This document shows positions 46,635 to 59,135 of a stretch of 64,000 nt of DNA, piece by piece. Under the pieces are notes generated by a model. The model did not search any database, was not told the origin of the DNA, and worked only from the letters and a program-made list of their open reading frames with translations. A program made the position numbers and the translations under genes. The DNA is taken from the NCBI GenBank assembly GCA_023897205.1, contig JAHWDD010000007.1:3658001-3722000 (forward strand), in the 5' to 3' direction. Numbering within the stretch: position 1 is the stretch's first letter; each line of letters opens with the position of its first letter. This stretch comes from Exophiala sp. HKRS030. Taxonomy: Eukaryota > Ascomycota > Eurotiomycetes > Chaetothyriales > Herpotrichiellaceae.

Positions 46635-47572
46635 ATTGAGAGCAGAGCGATGAACCCGGTATCAATGTTGTCAAAGGAAAAGCAATGGACCAAATCAAAC
46701 AGTCAAGACCACTTTCAAGAGGTATTTGCTGCGTTTGAGGTCCAAACAGGAGGGACTAGAGACAGAGAGATATGCCAGAAGTATTTACACATCCTACGAG
46801 GTTGGCGTAGTTGGTGTTGGGGAGTATACGTCATTGGCTTTTTTTTCGTGCAAGGAAGGAAGGAAGGAAGGCATGTGCATGGCGTGGCCTTGTTTGGCAT
46901 TCTGCACGATACACGCACCCGAACTCCCCACCACTGTGGCCCATGTCCTCTGCCGCTTTGCATTCGCATCCTGTCGTCGCTTGGTCTTGTGGTCTTCCCC
47001 ACTGATCTGATCTGGTCAATTCATCCTAGGAACCAATCATTCAACGTCGTTAATCGTCGCCAATACCCTGCTTACGATCACCGATGGGGATGGACCTGGG
47101 TACAACACCCCTCGCCTCATCAAGACCTCTGGGCTGGAGGACTTGTGACCAAAGGAATGGCCTTGGTCAAGCGTGTCGTTATCAAAGATAGTTGAAAAAC
47201 TTTGCTCTGGCTCAACGTGCCCGTGCCCGTTGAATACGACCAAAGTCAAAATCTCCACCAAGATGGGGGAGAGTGTGGGAAGCAACGTGACACACAGAAT
47301 ATGACGACAGTGATGTGCATGCAATATGATTGACAGCCAGCCAGCCGCCCCTCGAATTGCCAATCACTCACAACAGTCTGTCTGCATTTCTTAGATAGAG
47401 TCCATCATTATTGTCATCCAATTAACCGTCCTTCTACCTATGTACCTTGTCCAAGTCATCCAAACCTGGCATATATATTCGACGTCGCTCGCAATCCCGT
47501 GATATCCCAACATATACACCACCTCGTGCCTTGACATTGCAATGATCCTCTAGTCATAATATCCGCGTTCTT
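46635..47572. other. Intergenic spacer
   Basis: About 940 bases upstream of DUF3292 and downstream of DUF3433 on the minus strand. A plus-strand frame of 181 codons at 46650-47195 has no domain and crosses a GGAA repeat (46853-46872), so I reject it as a gene. It probably holds the DUF3292 promoter. Confidence 0.4.
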
Positions 47573-50154
47573 CTAGACAACATAAAATGTATCTGCTGGC
47601 TGCAACGGGCCAGCTTGAGCCATGCTGTATGGCTTACCATGTACATACTTGCTTTTCATTGGCTCTTCGTCGATTGCACAATGTATCTGTCCGTCTCGGC
47701 CTCTGAACCAACCAAGTCCATATCTCTTGCCAAGAGATTTCAACTTTGTTTCCATTTGTTTGTTGTTCAAGGTCTCCGTGTCGATGAAATCAGTCAGCAT
47801 TTTGCTGGCATATATGAAAGCCAGTACGGCTGCGATTGTCGAAGGCTCTCTGGGTAAGAATGGGTGTCGTCGTCTGACATAGACCAAGACTGTCACAAAA
47901 ATGACAAAGAGAAGGATCGAGAGTGAAAGAACCAAAGACGACCAAAAAGACACATAAGTTTCATCCCCGTCCGATCTATCCCCTCCGCTCGTTGTCAAGA
48001 ATTTCTGGGAGTCAACAGAGAATGAACTCACGGTCACGGTAAGGATATCCAACGTGACCGATGAAAACCCTACCAATGCCACAAGATAGTGCCTGTTGAG
48101 TAGTGCCTTGAAAGGCATGATTCCATATACAGCCGATTGGTAGTCCAAAGTCAGGCTGTTTTCTGGCTTGGCGTTTCCCCTTGAGAGATTGTAGAATGGT
48201 TCCATCAAACGCACGTCCGCTTCGAAAGTACTGAATAATAATTTCAATAGTGTGGCTACCACAATTGGCAGCCACGGTGCACTGTTCGGAACAATCCGGG
48301 CGGGTGTCAATGTGATGATGGGAACCGAAGCCAAACAAAACACCATGAAGAGAAGAAATGGAATAGCGGCTTGGGTACGTAGCATAGGGGGATGCGGGCT
48401 GGTCAACTTCTTCTCGCTATCTTGGGGTGGTTCCGACGCCGGACTCCATTCACCTTGCCAGATGGATGATTTGTATAGAACATAGCGTCGATGTTGCAGA
48501 CGTTTGTGAATAACACCACGATTGGCTTCATCCAATCCTGCAAAGTCCTGTAGAATGTGGGATTTGGTGGCCATGGATGCAATTCCGGCGATGCCTTTTG
48601 GGTCACTGAGCAATCCGGACTTCCTTCGGAGTTGGATGAAGAGAACAACCAAGATGATGGCAACTAGGATGTAGCTGGCTGAGAGAAAACGTGACCAGAT
48701 CACGTCTATTCTGACCCAATAATGAGACTCCCAGAAGGACAGGTCGAGTTGGAATTCTTGCAATTAGGATTCGTCTGAAAGTCGATCGACGGATTTTGAA
48801 GGGCCGGGGCGATCATCGATGCGATGATATTGCCAGTCGTCGAGAACAGGACAGCCCACTGCTTGAGGCGAAATGCCCGGAAAGGGACAAAGTATTGAAA
48901 CATGGTCAGATGGTCTAGGTTGAGACTGGAGCCGGCTTTCGCACCGCCCGGTTGTGAAAGTTGGTAGAATGGCTCCAGTCGACGTATGTCAAAATCCATG
49001 ATTGAAAATACAACAGCGTATATGATGGTCACCATGGTAGGGAGATCTAAAACGAATCAGTGGGTTTGCCTTGCAGACCGCCATTACGCATAACTTACAT
49101 TTCCAAGCAAAGAAATTAAAGGTTGACACGTCGGCAACTTGGTCAAATGCTAATATACCACTTCCCTCCTTTGCAAGTTGTATCGATCTTTGGCAAAGAT
49201 ATTCCTGAAATCCGGCAAGACCAAGAGCTAGGGCAAGTAAGGATAAGATATAAGGGGCGCTCAATGACCATGGCTTCCAGTTGGGGATCTGGGGTCTTCT
49301 GGGAAGAAGTAACTTTTTGTCTCTTGTGCTGATGCGCCGTCCCTGTCGTTCTGGGCTTGGAAATGTCTGCTGGCTCGGTTGTCATGATCGCGACCTTCAA
49401 GGACACTCAAATCCACGGCTTCTTCGACTTCGACAATGATGTTCTTCTCCTGGGCGAGATTTTGGCCGAATTCGCGGACCGTCTTGGCTCGATCAATGCC
49501 TGAGCTATTGCCATTTGTCATGCCGCTCGAAGTTCGCCTGATCAATTTGGTACGGTCGCGTCGCAACTGCACACCCACATCCCTCATCCCGTCGCCGACA
49601 TCAGCGACAGAGCGTCTTTTGTCAAGAAAATCACGGAATGCGGGCTTGGCATTGGCAGGTCCAGGTCTGACGTAGGCTGTTTCGACCTCTCGAGGGGCAG
49701 TGATATGCTCGCCAGACATGTCATTCATCTCCCATCCAATGCCTTCTAGAGACGAGAGATCGACCTGAGGAGAACCAATGTCGCCATCGTCATCCAGTGT
49801 TGCGTATTGTCGCCCTTGAGCGCGTTTGAGACTCCTTGACATGGGATTGACTTTGGTGGTGAGCTTTCGCAAGACATTGGAAGCGGTAGACTTTGCTATT
49901 CGGGGTCGTGTTTCTTTGTAAGGACTGGTAGGCTCTAGACGATCATAGATGTCGTCTTGATCGTCGAGGTTGGAGTTTCCTCGAGAATGAAGACGGCGAT
50001 GGTTGGGTGATGGTTCCATTGCGGTGGCCACTCTAACACCCGGCGAGACTTTGTTGTCCAGTAGTCCGACGTTGTCTGCAATTGCGGCGTTGGGCATGGG
50101 CCGAAATGGATAATGGAGTTCCTGGTCCATGATGGCGGGTGTGTGGCCAATCAA
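47573..50154 (-). CDS. DUF3433-family multispanning membrane protein, with two frameshifts
   Basis: Two minus-strand exons, 50154-49099 and 49046-47573, with a 52-nt intron (GTAAGT to TTTTAG). Adding one base at each of two breaks gives 843 residues. The first break is near 49283-49294 (two GGGG runs on the plus strand) and links YFFPEDP to NWKPWSLSAPYILSLLALAL; the second is near 48730-48732 and links STCPSG to ESHYWVRIDVIWSRF. The N-terminal 260 residues are cytosolic and disordered. The rest has the typical duplicated layout: FFAWKYLPTMVTII with RRLEPFYQLS, then a second half with LMEPFYNLS, each with hydrophobic helices. Function of the family is unknown. An ATG 24 bases inside could be the start. 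Confidence 0.8.
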
Positions 50155-52403
50155 AGTGTAGATGGAGATGTTTCAACCATGTGGCTAAGTATTGGTCGCA
50201 GCCGGTATTTCGATATTAGCGTTCAGGATGGACATGCTTGAGACCGTTGTTGAGCGGAAGGTTACAAAATGTTGGCAGCCAAGGTGTGAAATGATTAATG
50301 GAAGATGGTGTGCCGGCGGCTTGTTGCTAACCACGCAAGACTTGCGGTGTTGATTTGGCGCAAAGGTTTCAAAGTCTCAAAGTCAAAAGTCGAGAGCAAG
50401 AGCAAGATGAGAAGAGACGAACATGTTAGAAAAGAGAGACGATAACTGGTAAGGTGATGTTCAACGAGTGAAGTTGTTTAGAGGCGGAAGCTGAAGAAGG
50501 CCAAGGAGTGTGTCCAAAATAGTGACCGGTCAAGCGTCAGCCAGACTGGGGGACGAGTGGGTGTGGGTCGTAAGGCTCAAGGTGTTTTATTGCTGGTCAA
50601 GTCGGGGCCACGTGGGATGTGTCAGTGCGTGGTTTTGAGCAGGAATAAATGATATGATACAGGACGCGTCGGACGATCCAAGATGTGAATCGAGAGAAAG
50701 AGAGAGACAGAGACAGAGACAGAGACGTTGATTCAAGCGCAAGTTCTGGATTCGATAAGGAAGGAAGAAAAAAGGAGGAACGGCAAAGGATGCAAGATGA
50801 GAGACGAAGAGATGAAGAGTTCGCGACATTTGCAGCCACGAATCCAATCCAATCCCAGCGAATTGAATCCCATCGCGTCCAATCCAATCCCGATGCAGAT
50901 TGCAGCTTACAAGCACGGATTTTGGAACATTTGTCGTTTAGCAGGCAACGTGACCAGGGGGGAGGGGGGGGACAGAGATAGAAGCTAGAGGATAAGGGCT
51001 GAGGCCCGAGGCCCCAGGCTCTTTGGGCTCTTTGGGCTCTTTGGGCTCCTTGGGCTCCTTGGGCTCGTTAGGCTCCCTGTGGTCAATGAACTGCCTCGAG
51101 GTCCAGAGTTTCTTACCTCAGGTATGTACGGAGTACTTAGCAGGCTAACCAGTTCTCGGCAATGCTCCTGAGCCAGTGTCAAGGCCCCCAGAACTGATTC
51201 CTGTTTTTTAGTACACAGGTACCAAGTTATCCCCTCGTGCCTCTCAAGTATTACAGTGTCCTTCTACTCAGTACAGTCACAGTGCACGGGGTCTAGCTGA
51301 AGCACTCCCGAGCACTTAAGCTTGGCCTAATGATGCCAATTCCGGGTGGGTGGGCACCTAGTACTGTAGGTGCCTACGGGCTGGCACTAGCTACAGTGTC
51401 TCCATCTGTTAGGTGGGTATGGTGGGTACTGTGGGCTGGACGTCTGCAAGTCTTCTTAGTCCCCTGAGCCTGCACAACCAATAAGGCCAGATCAAACCTT
51501 TTAAGGCCAGTTAAGGCCAAGGGGTCTGTCTGTGCTCACCTGGAGTCTTCGCAGGGGGTTCCGTTTGATACATGATACTTACAGTTCGTCACTCATTAAC
51601 CCAGAGGCATTACTCCGTAGACTACGACTGAGGTTGCTGATTGACTGACCAATCCACTAACCAACTAGCCCCATGACTAACTACTTAATAGAACAAAAGC
51701 TGAGGATCTCACAGGCTAGAACCAAGTGCCAACGGTTTCCAGATGAATCTCCGTTCTTAGCGCTGGCTCCAACCTTGAACGATAAGGTATTCAGCCGCAA
51801 CCTTGCCCGTTCTTTGCATCTGAACTTCCCTTGCCGTCTCTGCCTTGACTCTTGAGCTTTCTGTACCCTGGATAATGAAGAATCGAGACTGGAAGTCTGC
51901 AATAAGAATCTACTCTTTCGTTAATCATGTCTTCGAAATGACCATCAGGCCGTTTGGCAGAAGTCCGAGCACCAACATTCCCTTCGCCTGTCGAGATACC
52001 TGTAACTCTCACTGGCCTCTTCAATCCTCACGCTTCAAGAGCAGAGTGCCTTGCGATTGGCCTTGAGAGTAAGACTCCCCACGACTCCCCCACCCAGGCC
52101 AACTCCTCCGTACTCCGTAGACTTGTCCATTCCTCCCGAACTTGGGCGGCTATTTCTTCCAAGGCTGAAAACCATGCGTTACGCCTTGGGGCCACATTCC
52201 CACCATCTGTCCAACAACGTCATCATCGTCTTGATCACGAGCTCTACGGAGTAGCTTCTGTGCCTCTATTATTGGAGCCTCTGATTTGCACGACGCAAAC
52301 TTTGCTATCGGGGCCAAGATACTCTTGTCCGTCTTGTCATTTGTACACCGTCACTGATGTCTCACTTCTGGGAGCACCCAACTGCCAGTGCAAGACCCAT
52401 CCT
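50155..52403. other. Large intergenic spacer rich in short motifs
   Basis: About 2.2 kb. I find no supported gene. It holds GAGACA-type repeats at 50690-50726, CTTTGGGCT repeats at 51018-51067, and four copies of TACGGAGTA/TACTCCGTA (51127-51135, 51611-51619, 52111-52119, 52245-52253). A plus-strand frame at 51954-52418 has no recognisable domain. Confidence 0.5.
51018..51067. repeat. Tandem 9-bp repeat (GGCTCTTTG)
   Basis: Five head-to-tail copies of a 9-base unit: three GGCTCTTTG followed by two GGCTCCTTG. It lies between genes. Confidence 0.85.
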
Positions 52404-53028
52404 CTATTCGCGCTGTAACACCACCATAACACCCATGATTCCCAACATGACCGTCTTCAGCCATGGATGCTCGCTGAGCATAATCGTCACATAACCCACA
52501 CCAGGAACATAGCCTCTGACACTCCCGATAATGTCCTCTTTTCGATCCAAGTAGCTTTGACCTCGTGCGTAGAGTTCTGTATCATCAGCCACGTTGTTGT
52601 CGCCTTTGGTCAGAAGTTTGGCTGATGACCCGGACAGGCCTCCGCTGTGAATTCACTTTTAGTATATACCATAACCTATTTCAGGCAATCACTATCACCC
52701 ACCTTTGGTCGGCCTCAATAGCCACCGTGGGAGCATAACTCCTCACAACACGATGCACAATCGGGATGTCCTTGCCCTTGACATTGTACACCACAATCTC
52801 CCCAACTTCCGCCGTCTTGTCCCGATTCCACAGAAACAGGAGGTCGCCTCGCTGGAACGCCGGCTCCATCGAACCACTGAGAACCACAACAATCGGTGAC
52901 GGGGAGTCCGCTATAACCGAGAGAGACTTCCATAGCATGAACGCTGTCGATAGGACGAGGGCAAAGTTGAGGACTTGGGAGAGTGACTGCCGCGGGTTGG
53001 AGAGGTACGGCGCGAGGAAGGAAAGCAT
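52404..53028 (-). CDS. sec11: Signal peptidase complex catalytic subunit SEC11
   Basis: Two minus-strand exons, 53028-52703 and 52644-52404, encode 188 residues; the 58-nt intron has donor GTGGGT. A membrane helix near residues 17-40 anchors the protein in the ER. The catalytic serine is in [12 protein letters not shown] (Ser53), the histidine in IVHRVV (His92) and the aspartate region in [15 protein letters not shown]; Ser-His-Asp is the ER-type arrangement, whereas bacterial signal peptidase I uses Lys. The tail [20 protein letters not shown] is highly conserved. The enzyme cleaves signal peptides of secretory proteins. The splice adds GGLSGSSAK between two conserved blocks, a position where length varies. 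It is an essential gene and looks intact. Confidence 0.95.
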
Positions 53029-53776
53029 CTTGGACAGTCTGACGTCTTATGACGCCTCACCTGCTGTTATATCGAGAGTTGCTGTGATCTGGGATATGTC
53101 ATGAATTTGTGATCGTCTTAAGCATCTTCTCCTTGAAATGGATTGGGCCTGCGCAGGCTCAAGATAGGAATTCATGAAGCGGCCACATTTCACCTTTCGC
53201 AATTCACCCTTCCCCAACTTTTAGGCTCCGATGTTTTTCCGCTCCGCACACAATATCTTGGGTGCCAACACGATGTGCCTCTGTGGGCCACCTACACTTC
53301 TTCATGCCTTTTCCATACAGAAACTAACACCATCGCTGCCATGGTACACTGCATTGCTAAAGACCTGTCTACTCTCATGGGTCTCTGTAAGAATTGAGAC
53401 ACTGGAAAAAGCCATGCCCAGTGAAAGTTTCATCTCGCCAGGATGAGGCATAGTGCTGAATCTCAGTCCTACCGCGGGACCTAATGCCAGCCATTCTCGT
53501 ATTTACGACATACCAAGTCTTCATTTACGAGAAGTTACTGTGCAGGCCCGCAGTTGAACGAGAGACCCCGGGACAAAGCTGTCAGGTATTTCTTGCATTT
53601 TCAGCCCTCCCCACAAGCCATTGAACATTTGTGATATGTGATGCCACGGCTCGCCTCCCATTGCCAGGAGTGCCCTGGCCAGATTATGCGCTGCACGAGC
53701 TTTGCTCAGAGACCTATAACTCCAGCCTTCTTCTAGGGAACACAGATTTCTCTACTATTCCAACAGGTCAGAAGAA
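53029..53776. other. Divergent intergenic spacer
   Basis: About 750 bases between divergent genes, so it should hold the promoters of SEC11 and of the following membrane protein. Frames at 53143-53446 show no domain. Confidence 0.45.
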
Positions 53777-55482
53777 ATGGTACTGGTTACGCGCCCCATA
53801 GTGCTGCCAATGCTGGCTCTCCTCGTGAGTCTAGCAATAGCAGCTTTGCTGTTGGTTGTTGTCCTCAAACAAATTGATCTCACCAAGACAGGTGCCTATA
53901 GTGGCCGACAGCGAGCATTGTATGCCACTGTATGCACCATCATTGCATCCCTTCTCACTACCTTAATCAAGGCCCAGATTCGGCGCCTATGGATTCTCCA
54001 AATCGATGCTACGTTTTCGGAAGCCCGAGACCTCCACAAGCTGCAAAGACTGAATTCGAAGTGGCGCACAATTCTAGACGTTGGCTCACTGATGGAGATG
54101 CTCAAAAACTGGCACGTCCAGTTATCTTTTGTAGGCACAACTTTGGTTACCACAGCTCTGGTAGCTGGCTTGACTCCAACCCTCACGACACGCACCCTGG
54201 AGAGTGTTGACATCACCGTGTCGTCTGCTCAACTTTATCAAGGTATTAATTGCGCCATGGCCACGTCCCGGAGCGACTATTTCTATAGCTGGCCAAAAGC
54301 AGATGGTGGCTATGTCATGACCAACCCGGCTGGTGGCGGCTGTCCTACAAGACAAGCTGTGACACTCATGGGTAATATCAATATACAAAATCCGACAAAT
54401 TATGCATACGCCGATATGGGAGTTGCTGTCTCTCCCACGGCAATCGGCACCCCCATTGCAGCCTATGCTTCCCGGGCTGATATCGCCCCGATCTGGACTC
54501 GGCCCTTGAACAATACGGTTCGGCCTTGCAAGGTATGACCTTGTGTGTACCCGTCATGAAGAAGTCTCCGGTCTCATGTCGCGTCGCGGGTAGCATGACT
54601 GCGTTTGCTGACGGAATTTTGGCAACGTCTGATAACAAACTGTGCTCAATTAGATCAAATAATACTGTCGGCTCGGCTTCAGGTGCTCGAATGGCCAAAG
54701 GCTTATGCACCCATGGAAGTGTTGGTCAGGCTACGATAGTCCTGGCAGGGACGTCTGGATATGCTTTCTGGATCGCAACTGCAATTGGGGACTCGAGTCT
54801 AGATGCCAGGGAAAAGGCGGGCACATTGACCGGAGCGCAATTCGTCGTGACTTGCGATGTGGATACAAGAGATGTCTATGAGTTTCGAAATGTTACGCTT
54901 CGACTCCAAAACCCAGACCGATCCGTCTCAGCAGCATTCGGAAGAACACTCGCAATTACACCAGACTCCAGCCCCTGCCAACCACCCGCCAACTACGGCC
55001 CAGATCTTGGCCTAGTGGCCACCACAGCGGTGGCTCCATGGCAGGTACTTTTACAAAACGAGGGTTTAGACGGCTGGTTTGATTCTCTTGGCCAATCTGC
55101 CATTGGATTCAGTGCAGGTGAGCGTCGAACGGCTCCCTGGGCATTCAACAATTCTCGGAATGCACTGGACGACGTGTTTGGCCTGGTTGCTGCCCTTGTC
55201 GGGTCTCGCATGAACTCAACCACGACAATGCAAGTTCCCGTCGAAGCATCAATTACGAGCACTCGGATTGGTACAGGGCACCTCTGGGCACTGGTTTTCG
55301 TGCTCCCACCTTTATTTGCGGCCACAGCCATCCTTGTGCTCCTACTTGTGAACCAGAAGTCAAAACCAACAGAATTTACCGCTGTCAACCTTGAGCATCT
55401 TCTGCACGGAGTTAGTAATCACGACCATGTTAGCGAGAACACACCTCTTGAAGTGAACGAGCGGTTATCGTGGAATAAGTGA
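53777..55482 (+). CDS. Membrane protein of unknown function, with one frameshift
   Basis: Two abutting open frames (53777-54538 and from about 54526 to 55482) read as one protein of 568 residues if a single base is missing near 54521-54525 (CGGCC). Joining gives NTVR then LQGMTLCVPVMKK with no gap. There is a hydrophobic helix at residues 8-30, a second near 50-65, a third near 115-135, a long Thr/Ser-rich extracytosolic region with several cysteines and N-x-S/T sites, and a last helix near residue 500 (LWALVFVLPPLFAATAILVL), followed by a short cytosolic tail. This resembles lineage-specific fungal surface membrane proteins, but I cannot name the family. It could also be two genes, though the second frame lacks an N-terminal signal. 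Confidence 0.6.
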
Positions 55483-56592
55483 TTGCCACAGTCTGGGGTT
55501 AAGGGTAAACTATAGTCTCGATATCGACCAACCACGTGGCAAGCCAAACCATTGGGTATTGTCGAGTTGAATGCTGCTCTCGTTATCTGCACCTGCTATG
55601 TGACCGGGCACATCCCTCGAAGGCCAAGCATTGCTCATTAGGACTGGTCGAAGTCACAATTGAATCATCGAGGTCACTGAATCATGTGATCTCCAAAGTG
55701 CCATTTAACATGCACCAAATCAGGATGTTCATGAACCTGAATATCACGACCAGAGTCTCATTATGTGATATGTATTTCAACGATACCGTGTATCTCGCTC
55801 ACTCACAGAGATGATAGTTCGAATAAGGTGAATGAGTGCACCCTCGTGCCTGTTACCTCAGCAAGTTTCTGAGCAACTCAGGTCAATCCCATACTGACGT
55901 CATGTCCGGCATGTCTCCGTGGAATTGCGTCTTTCAACCCCGAGCACGTCGAAATCTACGATTGGGCGACGGCAACAAAAGGCTCGTCGATCACATTGTC
56001 AAGATCTGGTTGCCAAGGTATTTTCCTAGGGCCTAACGGCTATCTCCAGGAAGCCAAGACTTGGATGGTCGAAATGAAGCTTTAAGCCCGTGGTGGGTAA
56101 AAGATAGGTATAGGTGGGTATGTCACTGTGGACACTCTGACCACTGATGCCCACCCATACCGTGCCATACCTACAGAAGATCTACAGACGTGATTGATGA
56201 GTCAGGATGCTTGTGTAACGTGCCAACTTTAGAGTCTAAAGTCCTCTTCCAGCCGAGATCCAACCAAGACATTTTCTAGGTGAATTGCGTCTTACCGGCA
56301 TCTCATGGACGGCCTTAACGGTCTTCCGTACTCCAAGAAACAGGAAACCGTAGGATACGCCACTGACGACCAGCAAGCGTGATATCGATAGGATTGATAG
56401 AAACACACAAAGGTATATGAACCACGGACTTTCACCATGGATTCAGCAGTTCATCTCCTCAAGGTGTTTGTTCATTCAGAATATCACTCACAACCAACAA
56501 CTATCGAACCGCTTAGATTTTAATCCACCCAAAAACAAAAGTCGTCAACAATACACTTGATGGTCATCAATCCACTTTCAAAGCTCAACAAA
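55483..56592. other. Intergenic spacer
   Basis: About 1.1 kb. Short frames at 55536-55814 and 55836-56036 show no domain. The last 200 bases are probably the promoter and leader of the dehydrogenase gene. Confidence 0.45.
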
Positions 56593-57342
56593 ATGTCAAC
56601 AGGATCACTCTCCGGCAAGGTCGCCATCGTGACTGGCGGATCCAAGGGCATTGGGGCAGCGACCGCAACCGCCCTCGTCAAACTCGGTGCCAATGTTGTC
56701 ATCAACTACGGGAGGGACTCTGCTGCGGCTGAGACACTGGTGAAAACCCTTGGTTCTAAGCATGCCTTTGCCGTGCAAGCCGATGCCGGTAGCATCAGCG
56801 GCATCGAGAAACTCGTCAAAGCCAGTGTGGAAAAGTTTGGCAAAATCGACATCTTAATCCCCAACGCTGGGATCCTGCCTATGAAGGATATCGAGTCGAC
56901 CACGGAAGCCGACTTTGACAACACATTCAACCTCAACGTCAAAGGCCCTTACTTCCTAGTCCAGAAAGCCCTCCCCTATATCCCAAGAGGTGGTTCCATC
57001 ATCCTCGTTTCCACCACGCAAAACCACGCATCCACCGTCAACGGCCCTTACACGCTGTACTGCACGAGCAAGGGTGCCATCGAACAACTCGTTCGTTTAC
57101 TATCGAAAGATCTCCAGTCGAAAAAGGGCATCAGAGTCAATGCTGTGGCTCCTGGTCCGACAGGCACAGACTTGTTCTACGAGGGCAAGAGCGAGCAGAT
57201 CCTGAAGGCCATTTCGAGTTTAAACCCAAACAACCGCCTCGGAACACCGGAGGAGGTGGCAGATGCAATCGTATACCTGGCCGGTGATGGCGCCAAGTGG
57301 GTTAGTGGGCAGACAATCCGGGTCAATGGTGGACAAGCATGA
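56593..57342 (+). CDS. Short-chain dehydrogenase (ketoreductase-like)
   Basis: Single exon of 249 residues from the ATG at 56593; the frame also has an ATG 33 bases upstream, but SDRs usually start just before the VAIVTGG strand. All classical motifs are present: TGGSKGIG cofactor loop, PNAGIL, LVSTTQN serine, YCTSK catalytic pair, the VNAVAPGPTGTD loop and the terminal GQTIRVNGGQA. These place it among NADPH-dependent 3-oxoacyl reductase or polyhydroxynaphthalene reductase-like enzymes. The substrate is unknown. No polyketide synthase or other pathway partner lies nearby, so a biosynthetic role is not supported by context. Confidence 0.9.
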   Translation: MSTGSLSGKVAIVTGGSKGIGAATATALVKLGANVVINYGRDSAAAETLVKTLGSKHAFAVQADAGSISGIEKLVKASVEKFGKIDILIPNAGILPMKDIESTTEADFDNTFNLNVKGPYFLVQKALPYIPRGGSIILVSTTQNHASTVNGPYTLYCTSKGAIEQLVRLLSKDLQSKKGIRVNAVAPGPTGTDLFYEGKSEQILKAISSLNPNNRLGTPEEVADAIVYLAGDGAKWVSGQTIRVNGGQA

Positions 57343-57723
57343 GAGACGCAATGTCCGCCCAAGGTCAAGTTTGCGGTGTCACAAGAGAAGGATTTGGCGT
57401 TATTGCCAGCGAAGATTGTTGAGAAGGTCGGTTTAGGATCGATATACGATATTTAAAATATTATAACAAATTCTTCCCGTCCTAAACCAATGGAAACAAA
57501 CACCGTAAGAACAATTGTAACAACAAGTGGAAAAGACGGCTACAAATTCGCCTTGTCCTGGACATGACTAAGGTTGTTCCCCGTGCGCCCCATACAAGGA
57601 AAAGAAAACTCGGGGTGCCGTCCCCACCCATAACATCCTCCAATGTAGTTGCCCAGCGGAGATTCGAAAGTCTGGGAACACTCTGGACGCAGGACCCGCC
57701 CAAATGACTGGAGTTCGCCGATT
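57343..57723. other. Convergent intergenic spacer
   Basis: About 380 bases between two convergent genes. AT-rich near 57450-57475. Nothing recognisable beyond probable terminators. Confidence 0.45.
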
Positions 57724-58667
57724 TTAGTTACATCGGTGATACGTTCGAAGTTTTTCCAGCGACGACAAGGCTGCGAGCAGTACTCCCAGAAGGGGTATTC
57801 CTAATCCAGCGGCAACGGTCATGGACAACACGACAACGATACGGGGCATTGGACTTGGCCACCTGACTGGTACTCTCCGGCCAATGGATGATTTTCCTTT
57901 CTTCCAGAGCGTATTTAGAAGAGTCGTTGGGCTGGCAAAGAAGAGATGCTCAGTTAATAAGTGGGGATGCAGCTGCTCCCTGCTCGTCTCGTTCTGAAGA
58001 CGGATTCGATACAGAGCCCGGCCAATGTTATAGGAAAATAGCTTCATCATAAGTCCAACGTTGGTGGTGGCAATGACCCCGGCAATCAGGACAGGAATTA
58101 GTAACCGCGTCGCTTCAAGCTGAACTAGAAAATGTTCCCCTTCAGACTTGACAAGGTTGCCGAGAATCAGACCCAGGAAGACTGATGTGAGGGTGATGAG
58201 CGGCAACGTTGCTAGGCTGCCAAAGACGCATACGCGCAGCCACACCTCTTTTCCAACAGCAGCGGTCTCCGTCTTCTGCGCAGATGCAGTGCTTGGAAGG
58301 CTAGTTCCACGGCTTTCAATTGGAGGGCTGCCAGTTCCATTCTTGGTAGAAAGGCGGTCGTGAGACACTAAGAGAGGTTCTATCTGGCCCCTCCATCATC
58401 TGTCTGCTGAACGGAGCTGCTCATAGATTTTGGCGGAGGCGAAGTTGTGAAGTTTACCGTGCTGTTAGCAAGTGGGTCACCGGATGAAGCGGCGAGGGAA
58501 TGTGATGCGAGGGCAGTGAAACTACTAGAAGGAGAATAGTCGTCTGGAAGGTCTGGAAATTCCTGGTTAGGCGACGGTTGCGACCTTGGTTGTAAGTCAG
58601 CTTCCTATCCTGAGTCGATGCTGAACATCAAGAATCGAAATGCTCACGTTGTTGTTGGCCGGTTCAT
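57724..58667 (-). CDS. Two- or three-helix membrane protein of unknown function, with one frameshift
   Basis: Two minus-strand exons: 58667-58648 (MNRPTT) and 58584-57724, joined by a 63-nt intron with GTGAGC donor and a GCTGAC branch. One base is missing in the CCCC run at 58388-58391; adding it links the frame ending SSVQQTDDGG to QIEPLLVSHDRLS and gives 293 residues. Without that repair the gene looks like a 214-residue frame from 58368. The first 120 residues are disordered and Ser/Pro-rich; then come hydrophobic helices (VCVFGSLATLPLITLTSVFL, LIPVLIAGVIATTNVGLM) and a last one (VVVLSMTVAAGLGIPLLGVL). I recognise no family. It may be a surface protein like the one at 53777. Confidence 0.6.
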
Positions 58668-59135
58668 TTGAAGGGAAGACGGTGGCCCACTGGCCAACAC
58701 TCTAGCGACCTTGACTTTAGCACGACGCTTTCAATAGCGGAAACTGCAGTGGGAATCTAAGGAACACACTCAGGGGGGGTTCTCGTTTATACATGGCTAA
58801 TTCACAGTAATGACACTATCCATTGTGAGACCGGCGTAGGTGCTTAGCATGCGCCAAGGTCTTCCCCGTTCTAATGGAAGGGACGTATCACATTTTTGTC
58901 GTACATGTGGTTAGGATGTAGCGGCGCCGACTACATCCACATATCTTAGCAACACAACAGGTGCCGATGGTCTACTGGCCATGGTCAACTTGCCAAAAGA
59001 TGTAGGCGCTAGGAAGCTGCGTTACCGATGTCTGATGGTTAGGACTTTCGCTTCGCGCATAGCCGTGTGCCCTGTTGGTAAACAAACATCCAAGTCCTCT
59101 AAAAACAGTAATCGCCATCCTGCATAGGCAATCGT
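58668..59135. other. Intergenic spacer
   Basis: About 470 bases. It should hold the promoter of the 57724-58667 gene. I see no gene. Confidence 0.4.

Noticed and set aside
46650..47195. 181-codon plus-strand frame
   Set aside because: No domain, crosses a GGAA repeat and lies in the expected promoter of the DUF3292 gene.
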